NCBI GenBank assembly: GCA_947179485.1
Contig: OX359245.1
Span: 30,367,067-30,431,066, forward strand
Direction: 5' to 3'
Source of the DNA: Allacma fusca
Lineage: Eukaryota > Arthropoda > Collembola > Symphypleona > Sminthuridae
Length of the DNA: 64,000 nt
In this document: in pieces, positions 22,861 to 35,644 of the stretch
Layout of the letters: each line of letters opens with the position of its first letter
Position numbering within the stretch: the stretch's first letter is position 1
The notes under the pieces: model-generated
Told to the model about the DNA's origin: nothing
The model's input: only the letters and a program-made list of their open reading frames with translations
Databases searched by the model: none
Position numbers and translations under genes: made by a program

Positions 22861-24855
22861 TGTATACTATTTGCATACACTTTTGCTGCTGTGTTTTCCA
22901 ACCGCAGTTGTTAGTATTGTTTTTGTGAGTTCAAAATAAGTTTTGCCCTTTATGAACTATTATTGCTCCAATTAAACATACATACACAAGGTAATTGAAA
23001 TTTATTGTAATCAAGGAAAGTGGGCTCTAAATCTGGTCCGCGATTTAAAAAAAATTAATTGTATCGTCATAAGCTGACAGGTGGTTGTCAAAAGGGATTT
23101 GCACTTGCACTACATAATGCCTTCCCCTAATTAGCATGTCCTGATTTTCTTAAATATTTTTTATAAAACCGGCATTAAAATTACCAGATGTTTGATGATT
23201 TATTGACACCTCCGACAACAGTAATTATGTATACGCTGCACATGCCATGCCAAAAGGCAGGGACAAATTGAGGGTTAGGAGCATCAAAGCCCAGACTTGT
23301 AATAAGCTCCAAATGCCACTGATCCTCACAGCCCTGATTTCCTCCACTCATAAATGTAAACGTGTTTGAGGACAGGGCGATAACTTGTATCTCAACAGTG
23401 AGGAATATCAATTAATGGGAGGTTAGCAAGCCTTATACACTTGTCAATGATACAGTTTTTGTGCTTACAAACAAAAAACAGACGCACTGACAATGAGACT
23501 TAGAAAATCTTCCTTTTTTTTATTACAGGGATCGTGTATATATAAAAATCCATATTGCCCAAGAAAAACTTGGATTTTGTCATTGCAGCAAGTTGTATCA
23601 CAAAAGTAATATGTATAGGAAAGGAAAAGCTGGATATTAATTGGGGGTTTCAGTTTGCATTGGAAAAATTCAAGTTTTTATTACCCTGTAATCGTGAGCT
23701 CCTCTCAACTCTACAATAATTCTGTCTTGGATGTTCCATTTTTATGGGATGAATTGTCAGAGGAAGATGAGTTTTTTTATAATAATTCCTACCCTTTTTT
23801 CAGGTATATTCCTGTTCATTTCATGTAGCACATGTTGTTTGGGAAGTGGGAAGTTGTGAAGGATCGACCTTGGTATTTACTTGATGATATTTAAGCGTGC
23901 ATGAGATGTCACTTGAGAGACAGAGAGAGTTGTGTGGTAAGGTTCGTTATCTCTGATGAATCTCCGTAGAAGATAATTTTCCCCCAAAAAATTTTATATT
24001 TCCCATAAAAAAAGCCACACGTGCGTTTCGTCAGAATATCATTTTAGAGACGATTTTAAAGACAACGCTCCAGATTTTTCAAAATCATTGAATTAAATTC
24101 AAACAAATTTTATTCCCCAGCCCCATAATTATAAATGCGGCTGACCAGAAGTCCCCATTGAGTATGATTAATTTTACGAGCACTGAAATGAAAAGGAAGT
24201 CACACTTGTGTTACCTTACCCCAAAGAAATATTGACAGAGAAGGTAAACAAGACAGTTATTAAGCCGACGCTATATACATACTCCTATACCAGAACGTTC
24301 TTCTCAGCGTCTCAACCTGCATTGATCTCGAACCTGGCTTGAACTCCTTTGGAAATGAGGAAGATCCCTACAAAAAAAAACTGGTTCTGGCATCCTTTAA
24401 AACTGCAACTTTCACTCCTAGCAAACCTACCAGCTATGATCGGCTCATCTTTGTCTCACGACTGTAGATCCATTCTTTAGTTGTGACTTCGTCTGGGAGC
24501 CCATTGGAGCAAAATGTGCAACAGTCCTCTTTCTCTTTAGCTACAAGATAAATTTATCCCTATATTATTGTGCTTCATAATTTCAAAATACAAATTTCAC
24601 AAAAAATATTTAGTGACGGGATGTGCAAGTTCAAAATGCGGATCATTTCAAGGGTAATATTTTTATTTTATTGTAATTTCCAGGTAATTGCAAAAAATTG
24701 CAAATTCAGTTGCCTCCAATAATAACAGTTTTGAAGCGAATTTTTACCACAAGTCTCAATCCTCCAATTTAATACCGTTCGTCAATATATATTTTATTAG
24801 GAACAGTTTCCTACTAAATGCGTATACTGTATGTAGAAACCCAAATTAGCAGTAA
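22861..24855. other. Intergenic stretch, nothing supported
   Basis: Short frames exist, the longest about 76 codons on the minus strand at 23181-23411, but none joins others or resembles a known family. It presumably contains the promoter of the plus-strand gene at 24856 and of the minus-strand gene at 22860. Confidence 0.4.
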
Positions 24856-27800
24856 ATGCATTTGATTGAATTCTTAAAAACTGGCTTGTCCCTGCAGGTA
24901 TTTTTATTAATATGTCTCACTGCTCTTGTGAGAGCGGGGGAGCTGGACTCTCAAGGGACAACTACGGAAAAACCAATTAAGGATAATGGTAAGGGAAAAA
25001 TTTTGCTTGTCAGACAAAATCAATTTTGTAATCAATTTTTGTTGGAAGGAGATATGTAATAATTATATATGTACATGGGAAATTAATTTCCAGGGACTTC
25101 TACAGGACATGAAGAGGGCTCCAGACCACAAAGAAGTATTGGGAAATTAACGAGACTTTTGCTGGGAGGGACTTATGTTATGGTTCAATTAGGTATGCGT
25201 TCCAAATTATTGAGATTTATGTACTACTGTGTAAATTATAAATGAGAGTTGAATTTTGAAATGCATTGGGGCAACGTGAGAATAATTAATTTGTTTTGTA
25301 TTTAATTACGGAGGCTGTGAGCCAAACGTGAATAAATGATTTTAAATAAATTGTCTGAATCAGAGTCGCGTCACATTTTTGAGTGCTGCTTTATTTTTAT
25401 TATGGGTTATAATTTTGTGTTGGTTTTTATCTTGGAAATGTTTTTATAGCTGTATTTTTCTGGGAATATTTTTTTTTGCTAATAAAGACTGCAGTAATTT
25501 GAAATTGTATGTATCTAAGGGGATGATGATGGTCTAAGGGTGTGACGTAATTATAATGGGAAATATTTACTTGTTATACGAACCAAGGTCAAATGCCCCC
25601 CAACCACCCCTTAGTAAGGTATCCAGAGCCGGTCCATAAGGCCAATGGGAAGGAAGTGTTGGCAGCGATTCCAGGGAAAGTACTGAGGGCTCATATCCCA
25701 GGGTTACCAAACCCTGTGGGATCCTCCCGTGGATTTAGCAGTCAGTCCCCACTGTTCCAGCAAATACATGAAGGTGACAAAGCCCAAGCAGTTGATCAAC
25801 CTCTCACGTCACTCATCACGGTTAGTAACTCACAGAGTGACTCTTATTATAGTGGCCAAGCGGAGTCTCAGCACGAAACGCACTACCCCCAGGGTCAAGC
25901 CCATCCTTCCGGTCACTACCCTCCGGGACATTATGAGCATGAGCAACCTGAACGTCACTATGAGACAGGGCCTCCTCACCCGTCTGGAGCAGACCCATAC
26001 GATGCCACATATTCTGGAGGCGGACGAGGTTTTAAGGAAGCAAATCGGCATGACTTCCATGGGTCTGTATCCGATCCCGCTGGCCCCGCCCCGAGTTATT
26101 CATACCCTAGCTATGACTACCCGGGGGAAGGAATCTTCCATCCAGCGTCGGAGCAACCTCATAAACTTGAAACCCCAATCCCCCAGCATCCTCCAACAGA
26201 TTATCAGCCCCTTCAAGTCCCGCATCATCCGCAAGAAACCCACCAGGCGGAGATTGCTTATCGGAAGGCCTCTCAAACGAGGGGGGGCCCAGTCCGGAAC
26301 CCCCCTCCAGGTCATGAAGGTAGTCACGGGGGGTCCGATCCATTTATAAAAATTGAAAATGCCCCTGCTTACTCCCAACCAGACAGCTTCTATGAACCGG
26401 CTTATTCCGAATATCAAAATCCATACCCTCGTAAGCCTCTCCAAAATCATAATCCAAAAGAATCGGGAAATTACTCCCCAACCCCGGCTCATCCAGCGGG
26501 CTATTCTCAACCTGATCCCAATTTGTCAAAATCTGAATCCAGTTATTCTAGACCCGAACCTGGCTTTTCTAGACCTGAACCCGGTTTTTCTAGACCTGAA
26601 CCCGGTTTTTCTAGACCTGAACCCAGCTTTTCTAGACCTGAACCCAGCTACTCCAGATCTGATACCAGCTATTCTAGACCCGAACCCGGTCACTCTCGAC
26701 CTGAATCAGGTTATTCTAGACCCGAACCCGGTCACTCTCGACCTGAGCCAGGTTATTCTGGACCTGAACCAGGACATTCCCAACCTAACCCTGGCTATTC
26801 TCCACCTGACCCCGGCTATTCTGAACCCAACATGGGTTTTTTCCAACCTACTGACCGGAGATATTCTCAACCTACCCCTCAAGAATCCATTGCTACTTAT
26901 ACTAAAATCCTGCCTACCACACCCCTCATAGCAATGCCCATCAAAGAGGAAGAGCCCAGCCTTAAGGTCAAACACCCTTACCTTCTTGACCACCCCCTTG
27001 TAATCAAACCCCCACAATTTAAAAACTTTCCTGCATGGCCCCTCCGCCCACGCTTCCCAAAACGCCCACAGAACAAACCAGAGAATTTCTTTCAAATGCG
27101 CTTCCAACCAAACCCCCACATGTTTCCGAATGCCCCTCATTATCAAATGAGCAAACCAATTTTAATTCATTCACAAAATGACCCTCACGCTACTCACCCT
27201 CCCCCACATTTGATCCCAAATTACCAACCTCACGACTCTGAATCTTCGAATGTAAATTCAGCTACAAGTTTAAGCTATACTGAAGGGGGTCCGAATCCTA
27301 CAGCTCATTACCCTCCGATAACACCACCCAACCAGCACAACTATCCAGCTCAAAGTCCCTACCCATCCGAGAGCCCAAATCACCAATCTCCAACAAATTC
27401 GCCCCCTGAAGATTCTTATAGTGCGTCTTCAACACATCTCCCTGAGAAAGAATATGTTATAAGAAAGTACCCCAAGACTCCTACTAATAGCCCTCCTCCA
27501 GATTGGCATCCAGAGTTTCATAATCATTCACCCCAATCTCGCCCTCTCGAAAATAATAACAATGATAACAGACCTTTACCAAGTGCATTCCCCTCGGGAA
27601 GTCCATATTCTTACGAGCACCAGAAACCCTCTCCTACAAAATACCCCATTCGAGATTCCATACCATCACCAGAAAACACAGCCAAAAGGTACCAACAAGT
27701 CCCTACTCCTAAATATACCGAAACAGAGGATGAGTCATACCCAAGAGTTTATGCTCATCCAACTCCAGAGAACCATTACCCAACTTCCAAATCCTCCAAA

Positions 27801-29156
27801 AATAATAGACCTCAAAACGCCAGATCACATACTAGCTCCTATTCTTCCAAAAATAATCGCCACAAAAGTAAAAGTTACAAAACAACTTCTCAACCCGAGA
27901 GTATCAGCTCCAAATATTACAGCAAGTCCAGACGTCCTAGCGAGAGTAGCTACAAAAGCAAATCTAAATATCCATCAAAATCTTCCAAAAACAAGAACTC
28001 TAACGGAAACCTTAAAAATTATCGGAAATCTCCCCCTCCATCTTCACCCAACTTCGTGGAAAAACCTTTAACTCATTATACATCGGAAGTATCCTCAAAT
28101 GACTACAAACATGCAAGAGACTCTTTTGCCCACCCAAAATACCATGGCCCGGATTTTAAACAACCAGATTCCAGTTACCCCAACTCTGCAGAAGCTATTC
28201 GCAGCTACAAACACTCCAATCCAAATCCTTCCAAATACTCCGAACCTCCTGTAAAATACTTCAAAATCTCAGAACCATCCGCTTCAGCATACCCCAAACT
28301 TCCCAGCTCATCTTACTACGAAGATCCCAAATCTGGCTCACCTTACCCCAAATCTCCGGAAATAATGCCTGATTACCCCAATTCCCCAGAAAAAGTCTCT
28401 CATTACCCCCAAACCCCAGAAAGAGTGCCATACTACTCCAAAACCTCCAAAACAGTCTCTTACTTCCCCAGGATTTCCGAATCTGTATTTGTCCACCCAG
28501 AAGATCCCCCACCAGCCATCATTCATCCCCCTTCTTCAGAAGTACTATCAATTGAAATATCTCCAAGCTATTACATATCCTCAGAAGTGCTCTCCGACTA
28601 TTACAAGCAGTTTGAGCCCTCGGCCCCTGAAGCAGTCAACTATTCCCCTCCTGCCAAATTTGCTAATTACCAAAATAGCAATGAGTACCTAAGTCACACA
28701 TTTTCCAAAAAGTCCCTACTCATTAGTACTAATTCCCGAACGAAAAGTCCAACCCGGAACAGTACCCTCGCGTCCAAATACAGTCAACCCACAACCTTCC
28801 AGATTGCAAGGAACCACACCAAAAATCCCAGTCAGCGTGAGTCCCACCATCGGTCCTCACGACGTCAATATCGTAAAGCAGACTACTATTCTGACGACAA
28901 TACTAACAAAGTTACCTCAACAACAGCACCTGCAACGACAGCATTACCCTCTACGACATCAACAGCAGAAAAAACCACAACCACAGCGTCAGCTACAAAA
29001 CCCACAACTTCAACAACAACAATAACAACAACAAATGATCTACTAAATCTCAGCCCAACTCTCCTTTCAGAAATCCAATTCGAAGAAACAACCTCAAGTT
29101 TAATTTCCGATGACACTGATACCACATCTGCGGAGAGCTCCACATCGAGCCTATAG
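24856..29156 (+). CDS. Secreted Pro/Tyr/Ser-rich repeat protein, 1,266 residues
   Basis: Three exons: 24856-24988, 25094-25192, 25588-29156; both junctions fit in phase. The N-terminus is a signal peptide (hydrophobic core LQVFLLICLTALVRA, residues 14-27). The mature chain is nearly all low complexity: Pro, Ser, Tyr, His and Asn, with 14 tandem 7-residue SRPEPGx units (26541-26834), many YxxP motifs, a Ser/Lys/Tyr-rich stretch around 27780-28000, and a mucin-like Thr-rich region near the C-terminus (28915-29035). No chitin-binding consensus or other folded domain is visible. Such composition fits a structural extracellular, cuticle, glue or silk-like protein; that role is inference. Absence of stops over 3.5 kb, signal peptide and introns make it a real gene. 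Confidence 0.85.
26541..26834 (+). repeat. Tandem 21-bp repeat coding SRPEPG-type heptads, 14 copies
   Basis: Fourteen consecutive 21-base units in frame, encoding x-[YFH]-S-R-P-E-P with drift: the first are near-identical (GFSRPEP three times), the later ones vary (GHSQPNP, GYSPPDP, GYSEPNM). The order from pure to degenerate copies suggests recent unit duplication at the 5' side. Confidence 0.9.
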
Positions 29157-31781
29157 TAATAATGTAACCTACAATTATGTACATACATACATAGTAATAT
29201 GTACTCCCAACATTGTTTATACGACACGTTGTATTCCCTATACAGTACCAAAAAGAAGGTTGACTATAATGTCGAATGGATAGTATTATTTATTGTTTTC
29301 ATTGACGAAGGTATTATTTAAATTTTTGCCTCAAGTATGGCCTGCTCAAATGTTTTCCCTTTCCTTCAGTCGTCAGGAGAAACCTTATAACTTGTAACAT
29401 ACTTATCAACTTTTATATATCCCACAAAACCCTCTCTTTTGTATACTTACGTGAGCACATTTCTCGCTCTTTTCTGCAAATGAGCGAAAAAACGGGTTTC
29501 AAATTTAAACACTTGAGACTTCTGAGGATGCGAAGTAAATTAACTTGATTCCTTGACCCAGAAAAACTGACCCGAAATCATAGTATAGAAATTGAACGTG
29601 AGGAGTGCTCACCGTCAAAAGTGGACCCAGTAATCCTATACAATGTTGAAGTTGAAGGTGCAGAGAGGTAAAATAAAATAAAAAAAAAGGTGAAGACCGG
29701 TTTGAGTCTAGCCTGAACGCAGCCTGTAAGGTATTAAAATGACTTGTTATAAGTTGGCAGAAAAAGGTATGCACACAACGGGAGGGCATACGTTAAACAC
29801 AGTATTTGAGTGCATCTTGTAGTATTTTTCTCCTTTGGATCGTGTGGGTGACCCAATCTGATCTTATGACTGAAACGCGTACAGATACATGAACGGAGGA
29901 TGAGAGAATTTTTTTACTTTTAAATTATTTTTTATACGGATATTGTGGAGTCAGAGGATGTGACAGGGAGAGTTCCTCCTTGTATTTCCTTCCTCGTTAA
30001 TTAACATTGACGGAGGCGTGTATTTGTTGGAGGTCACAGTCTAATTTATTGTACTTTCCCTTCCCAACAAATACATATTCGCTCGTTCGGAAAAATTTGA
30101 GGACAAATTGATAAATGAAGTAGTTGAGTCGTATTTATGAAAATGAATAATTTTAATGTAAATTGTTTTTTTTTAGTGTGGCTCTTAAACGGGTATAACG
30201 ATGAGCAAATAGTCTTACGCTTTATTCACATACATACATGAGCTCCTTTATACTTTTATGTATTTATTTTATTTATTCATTTAATATATAAATATGTATC
30301 TCCGGAGTACCATTTATAAGCAAACTTATCCCCTTGAAATATTTATTTAAGTTTGTTTTTATGAATGGGTGTGGAGATGATCGTGGAAGAAATAAATGAA
30401 ATACGCAATGTTGTAAAATGAACAAAACTCTGTTTTATCAATTTCACAATAATTCACAGCCATATATGCATCTTCCTTTTTGTTTTTACAAATCTCAGGA
30501 TTTTTTTTTGCATGCACTCAATATTATTAACTACACCGGAGGATATAGCATACATACATTGCATGCAAAAACAATGTACAGGTGTAAACATAGCGTCCCT
30601 ATTAAGCTTAAAATTATTTCCTACGATTACCATACGGGGACTAAATAATTTTTTCTTTCTCCGGGGCCTCTTTTTTTAAAATTTTCCTCCCAAGACCTGC
30701 CCTCAATCCTCAAAGGTGTAAAAACATCGAAACAAAATGCATAAATGGAACCCTTGAATTTAATGCCTGACTGCCAGCATTATTTGATACAATCATAGGG
30801 TTAAATCCCATACATATAGATATAAAGATGTACATACATGCATGCGTATATTGTATATGTATATATAAGATACGAAAATTATCATACAGGCCGATGAAAA
30901 TTGTAAATGTGTATAATTAAGGGTAAATAGTACAAGTGTGCAGGATCTTCATGTTACACTTACATGTAATTACAATTACAGCCTTTTAAATGCAGTTGTT
31001 AAATCCGTAAAACATAAGTTCCGTCAATTATTCCCTACCAATCTCTTCCCATTTATTCACAAGAGTGGATGTTCATAGTCACAACATGCTACAACCAACC
31101 CACGTGTGGCACAGACATATGTTAAGTTCACACTGACTTTTTTTATGTACAGTTTTTATACAGTGGGCTCTCCTTCAATGAAATTCCCTTCTGAGAGCAT
31201 TTTCACATATAGGCAAAAATACTTGAGCTTATATACTCCTGTTGAATGTACCTAAATTTTTTTTGTATAAGCAAAAGGCATTATAAAAGTACAGTTCAGA
31301 GGCAGTGCACTGTATATTATTGTCTGTTGTTGCTTCTCGTCACGCAGATTTTTACGCAGGAAGAACAAGTGATAATGCCAAGCCCAATCTCTGACAATGT
31401 AGACATGTTTTTTCCTCTATCCTGCTCTGTTCTGGGATTATTGAAGAGCTGGGATTTGCATTGCATTCCATGTAATAATCGTCCCTACCGTGAATGAAAT
31501 AAGTTTACAGTCATCAAGGAAGAAAATAAAAAATATAGAAAATTTTCCAACAAAATACAGCAAATATGTGAAAAAAATTATGATTTAAAATGACATCAAA
31601 TAATAATGGAATATTCAATAATACTAGGACCGTATATACAGGGATTGAGGTTGTTATTATCATTTGTTTCGAAAATTATGTATAGTTAGAAATTTATTCA
31701 AATTTTCCCGTATGAATCATAAAAGTACAGTGAACGTTCCCAAAATGAAATCCGTTAATAAAAATAATCCTTCGAATGAAA
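29157..31781. other. Intergenic, A+T-rich, no gene seen
   Basis: Contains short CATA/TACA simple repeats (for example near 29176-29190 and 30825-30870). No frame looks coding, and no transposon ends were found. Confidence 0.45.
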
Positions 31782-33661
31782 TCATTTGTCCTTGTAAGTG
31801 TTCATCAGTTTTTGAACTAGAGCTTGCCAGCCTTTCTGCTGGAACTCTTCAGCAACTTCACGCCGATTCTCCTTGCTGTGTTTCAGAATGCCCCTCCCAA
31901 CGATGATGATGTCCGCTCCGCGTTCCAAAATAGCATCATCCACGTAGCAGTACTGTTGACCGAGACCATCCCCTTCTTGGAAGTGGTTCAGGGCGACCCC
32001 TGGAGTGAACTGCAAATAAAAACTCTCGTTCCTATCCACTCGGATTTTTGATTGGGAGACGAATCCCGCCACGAGCTTATCGAAATCTTTGGTCATTTTG
32101 AAGCATTCCCCTTTGTAGTCGTGAAGTTTCCCCATGAGATTCCCTGAAGAACTCATCTCAGCAATGATGACCACACCGACGTTCTCAATGCCCTCGAAGC
32201 ATTGGAGCACCCCTGGCCCAGGGAGTCCATGGACAGTGACAATATCCGCCCATTGAGCAATCTCAAAAGGTTTTGAAGTCAATTGCTTCTGAACAGTGGA
32301 TCCAATATCAGCAAATTTCCGGTCCTCCATGATCATAAATTCAAATTTGTGGGCCAACTCTTTCAAGAGTTTCCGGAACTCGAGCACTTGATGGTAGTCT
32401 TCCAAGTTGAGGGTGTCAATGTGAGTTTTAAGGAGACAGATGTGAGGGCCCATTGTCCGAGCCACCTCGATCACTTCCGTCCACGTCAGTAAATCCGCTG
32501 ACAAACAAAGATTGGTCTTCTTCTTGTACATGATGCGGAGGAGCTTCTTCGAAGAAGTGCAAGACATCCGGGGGATGAGCTTCTTCTTAAAGAGATTGTC
32601 TAATTTCAAGTCGAATTTACTGGATGTTTTGGTGAGGAAAGCATCCACTTTGGCTTTCTGGTCGGCTGTGATGCAGCCTTCGGACTCCAATGCCTGCAAT
32701 AACGGTTGCACTTGCAGGAGTGACCTCATCTTGATCCCGTGATTCTCTAAATTTTGAGAGCCTCCTTGTCCTCGGTCTAAAATAACTATGGTCTCTTCAA
32801 TGATAAGTCCGTGTTGTCGGAGTGATTCCGCCGTTTCCAGAATACTCGAACCAGTAGTGACGACGTCCTCAATGATCAAACAACGCCAGTCTGGTTTGTA
32901 TTCTCCTTCTACAAGTTTCCCGGTTCCGTAGGTTTTTGCTTCCTTTCTGGGAATTACAAAGACGAGTTATCAATTTGATTACGATTAATAAAATTTACTC
33001 CAACAATTATTACTTTAACTTCAACAAGTACTTCGAAAAACATCTACAAACTTCCCCTCACCTTCGCAAAATCATAGGGATGTTGTGATTGGCCGAGACC
33101 AAAGTAGCAAGAGGCAAAGCTGTATAAGGAACTCCACAAACAGCTTCAAAAGACTTTCTGCGCGGCTCTATCTCCCGCCATATCATCTCACTGATCTGAG
33201 TCTGTAAACAAAGCAGAAGCCCAAAATTTAAAAAAAACGTCACATTGTACGGAGACTCTGTCCCCCCATTTTTATGTCAAACCTTAAATTACGCATAATA
33301 CAATATCAAACCAGTGGCTTGTGATTAATTCAGATTTTTTTCTCAATTAAAAGCATATGGTCAAACAGCAGAAAAAATATTTTTCTGCATAATATCCCGT
33401 CTACTATCGTAGTTACGTAAAATATCAGTTCATACCAATATTTTCCTGTGCACGACGCCTGGTAATGGCCCATGAGCTGTCAGAATAAAGAAGGCTAATT
33501 AAAATTGATAAACTTACCATTAGTTCTGGGTAGGAGATGACGACACGCAAATCAAAGTAAATAGGGCTATTGATCCCACTTTTCAATTTGTAAGACCCGA
33601 GTTTGATGGCCCCTATTTTGAAAAGGTTCACAGCCAGGGACTTGACGCTTTTGGAATCCAT
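31782..33661 (-). CDS. umps: Uridine 5'-monophosphate synthase (bifunctional OPRT-ODC)
   Basis: Exons on the minus strand: 33661-33518, 33201-33062, 32946-31782; phases agree and give 482 residues, the usual animal length (about 480). The N-terminal half is orotate phosphoribosyltransferase: KSGINSPIYFDLR, CGVPYTALPLA and the PRPP-binding loop IIEDVVTTGSS (residues 118-128). The C-terminal half is orotidine-5'-phosphate decarboxylase: CLSADL, KTHID (near 268) and the catalytic EDRKFADIG (302-310), then IIIVGRG near the end. It performs the last two steps of de novo UMP synthesis in the cytosol. The start is the first ATG (33661); a GTG 18 bases upstream is in frame but unlikely. All key residues are present, so the enzyme should be active. 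Confidence 0.97.
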
Positions 33662-35644
33662 GGCAAGAGTGCCTAACACTGGAGCACGGGACAGACTTCG
33701 AGCTTTAAAAAAAGTTATTGGGAATTTGAAGGGTGCTCAGGACCGGACAAGTGAGCAGAGCAGGAATGAAGAGTCAAATAAATAACTATACTTGGAAGTT
33801 CTTGAGGTTGAAGAGTTATTGGACAAACTTCTCCCACACGGCACTGCTCGCTATATGAGATGCTCCCAAGCAGTGACAATCCCTCCAGTTCTGTCATTAC
33901 CTCCTCACAGTATCTTCTCCACTGGATGGGAGAAATTTGAGAGCAGAGCTGAAGGTTAATGGGTCAGTGACTCACCAGAATTTTTATCGGGATCGTAAAT
34001 CACTCATAGGGAAAAACATATCATTTACTTTTACAAATAGGATATAAATATGTGCCCAAGTATTTTTATAGTAAGTATCCCTAGATTTTAACATAACTGT
34101 AAGCATTTATTGTTAGTCATAGCTTGGCTGCGCGTCTAATCGTTCTGTCTAGTACATCAAAACTTTTGAGTCATATGATATTTCCAAATGCTTCCTCCTC
34201 ATGACTCCCTCGTGACCCTATGGAGTTGTTTAGACAATTTTGATGTATATGTACATCACTGCTAAAATCGAAATGCTATAATTATTTAACAGTCGTCGTC
34301 AGCTATGGGAAATATTTTCTGTTTGGTTTGAGGAAGACATATGAAGCGACGGGGAAATATTTTTAAATGTAGCAAATACGGCAGTTATAAAAAAATCCCT
34401 CTACGAAAGGAGTAGTGGAATAAAAATAATACTGTTGAAAAGCTGCTGTCAGGCTTTAAAACGTTACAGTAGAAATCTCGGAAAAATATAAGAGTATAAT
34501 ATGTAGATACATTATCTGTGTGCACACCTAAAACCTGAGCGATTCTATATCATGCATATGTACATCCATTGTACTCTTATTGCTACAAGAGGTTTTTGTC
34601 TCCAGGGGCAAAATTATGTGGGTAAAAATTTATTATACATGTATTGGAATTTTTGGAATATGAATTTTTGTTATGATATCTGTAAGAGCATGGAATTGTA
34701 AGAGCTATTTTTTGCTTCTTTTAGAGCTGCTTGTGCTTCTATATTCTATAGACAGAGGTATCTACTTTATACGCATTTCTACGTTGGAATAAAAGCAACA
34801 TTAAATAATTAATGGTTCAATCCTGCTCAACCTGAGATATGTCTAGTGGAGACTGGAGAGGCTCAGACTCTGCCTTTTAGAAAAGAAACTCACGTGTACC
34901 ATTGTATGTACATATGTTTAAGTGATATTGATGAGGAAATTACAAATACATTATGTTTTGATATAGATACTTTTATGTATATGAACATTTTTTGTACGGG
35001 AGCAAAATTCCGTTTACCATAGCCTTGTTTTTCAATGTTACAATTTAAGAGCAAGTAAATATAAATATTGAGTCAAATTCTGTTTCTTTCTGGAGGGGGT
35101 GAGCTATAAACCATCCCAGAAACTTAGCATTCATTCCTATATTATTCATAGGCCATGGGTAAATTAAAAATAAAATCCTGAAAGTGTCTATTTTTAATAA
35201 CTAGTAATTTTTCCCGAAGGCAAGAAACGATGACAATAGTTTACACTGTCGGGAATACTTCGAACAGTCTGTACAATAATATATGAAAATACTGCCTGTC
35301 CCTGCTGAATTAAATCATGCCAAACCGTCAACGAAATATTACACGGACTTAATTGATGGTCATAAAGTTGTGAAGAATAATAATTACTCAAGATAAGCAA
35401 ACTTTTCACAATCGTATTACAGATTAGGACTTACACCGTGGTAGAGTTTACCATGGATTTCGATTACTTTGATTACCGCTGCTTTTTTATGAACGATAAA
35501 ATGTTATTTTTGTTTTTAAAAATCCGTCCGAAAAATAATAGCTGAGCTGCCAAGTTTAGTCTTGGAGCACCCGCATCACATCAGAAAAGCCAGGATTTTT
35601 GTAAGTCTTCATTGTTAATAAAATATGGGTCAGGGAATTTAACC
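33662..35644. other. Intergenic between UMP synthase and the DUF229 gene (divergent)
   Basis: The two neighbours are transcribed away from each other, so this 2 kb presumably holds both promoters. No gene or transposon ends are recognised. Confidence 0.4.

Noticed and set aside
23181-23411. Minus-strand frame of 76 codons as a gene
   Set aside because: No signal peptide, domain or exon partner; not enough to support a call.
26353-26931. Second plus-strand frame with an LDLNPVF-like repeat
   Set aside because: It is the same 21-bp DNA repeat read in another frame; the main frame has the signal peptide, introns and 3.5 kb length.
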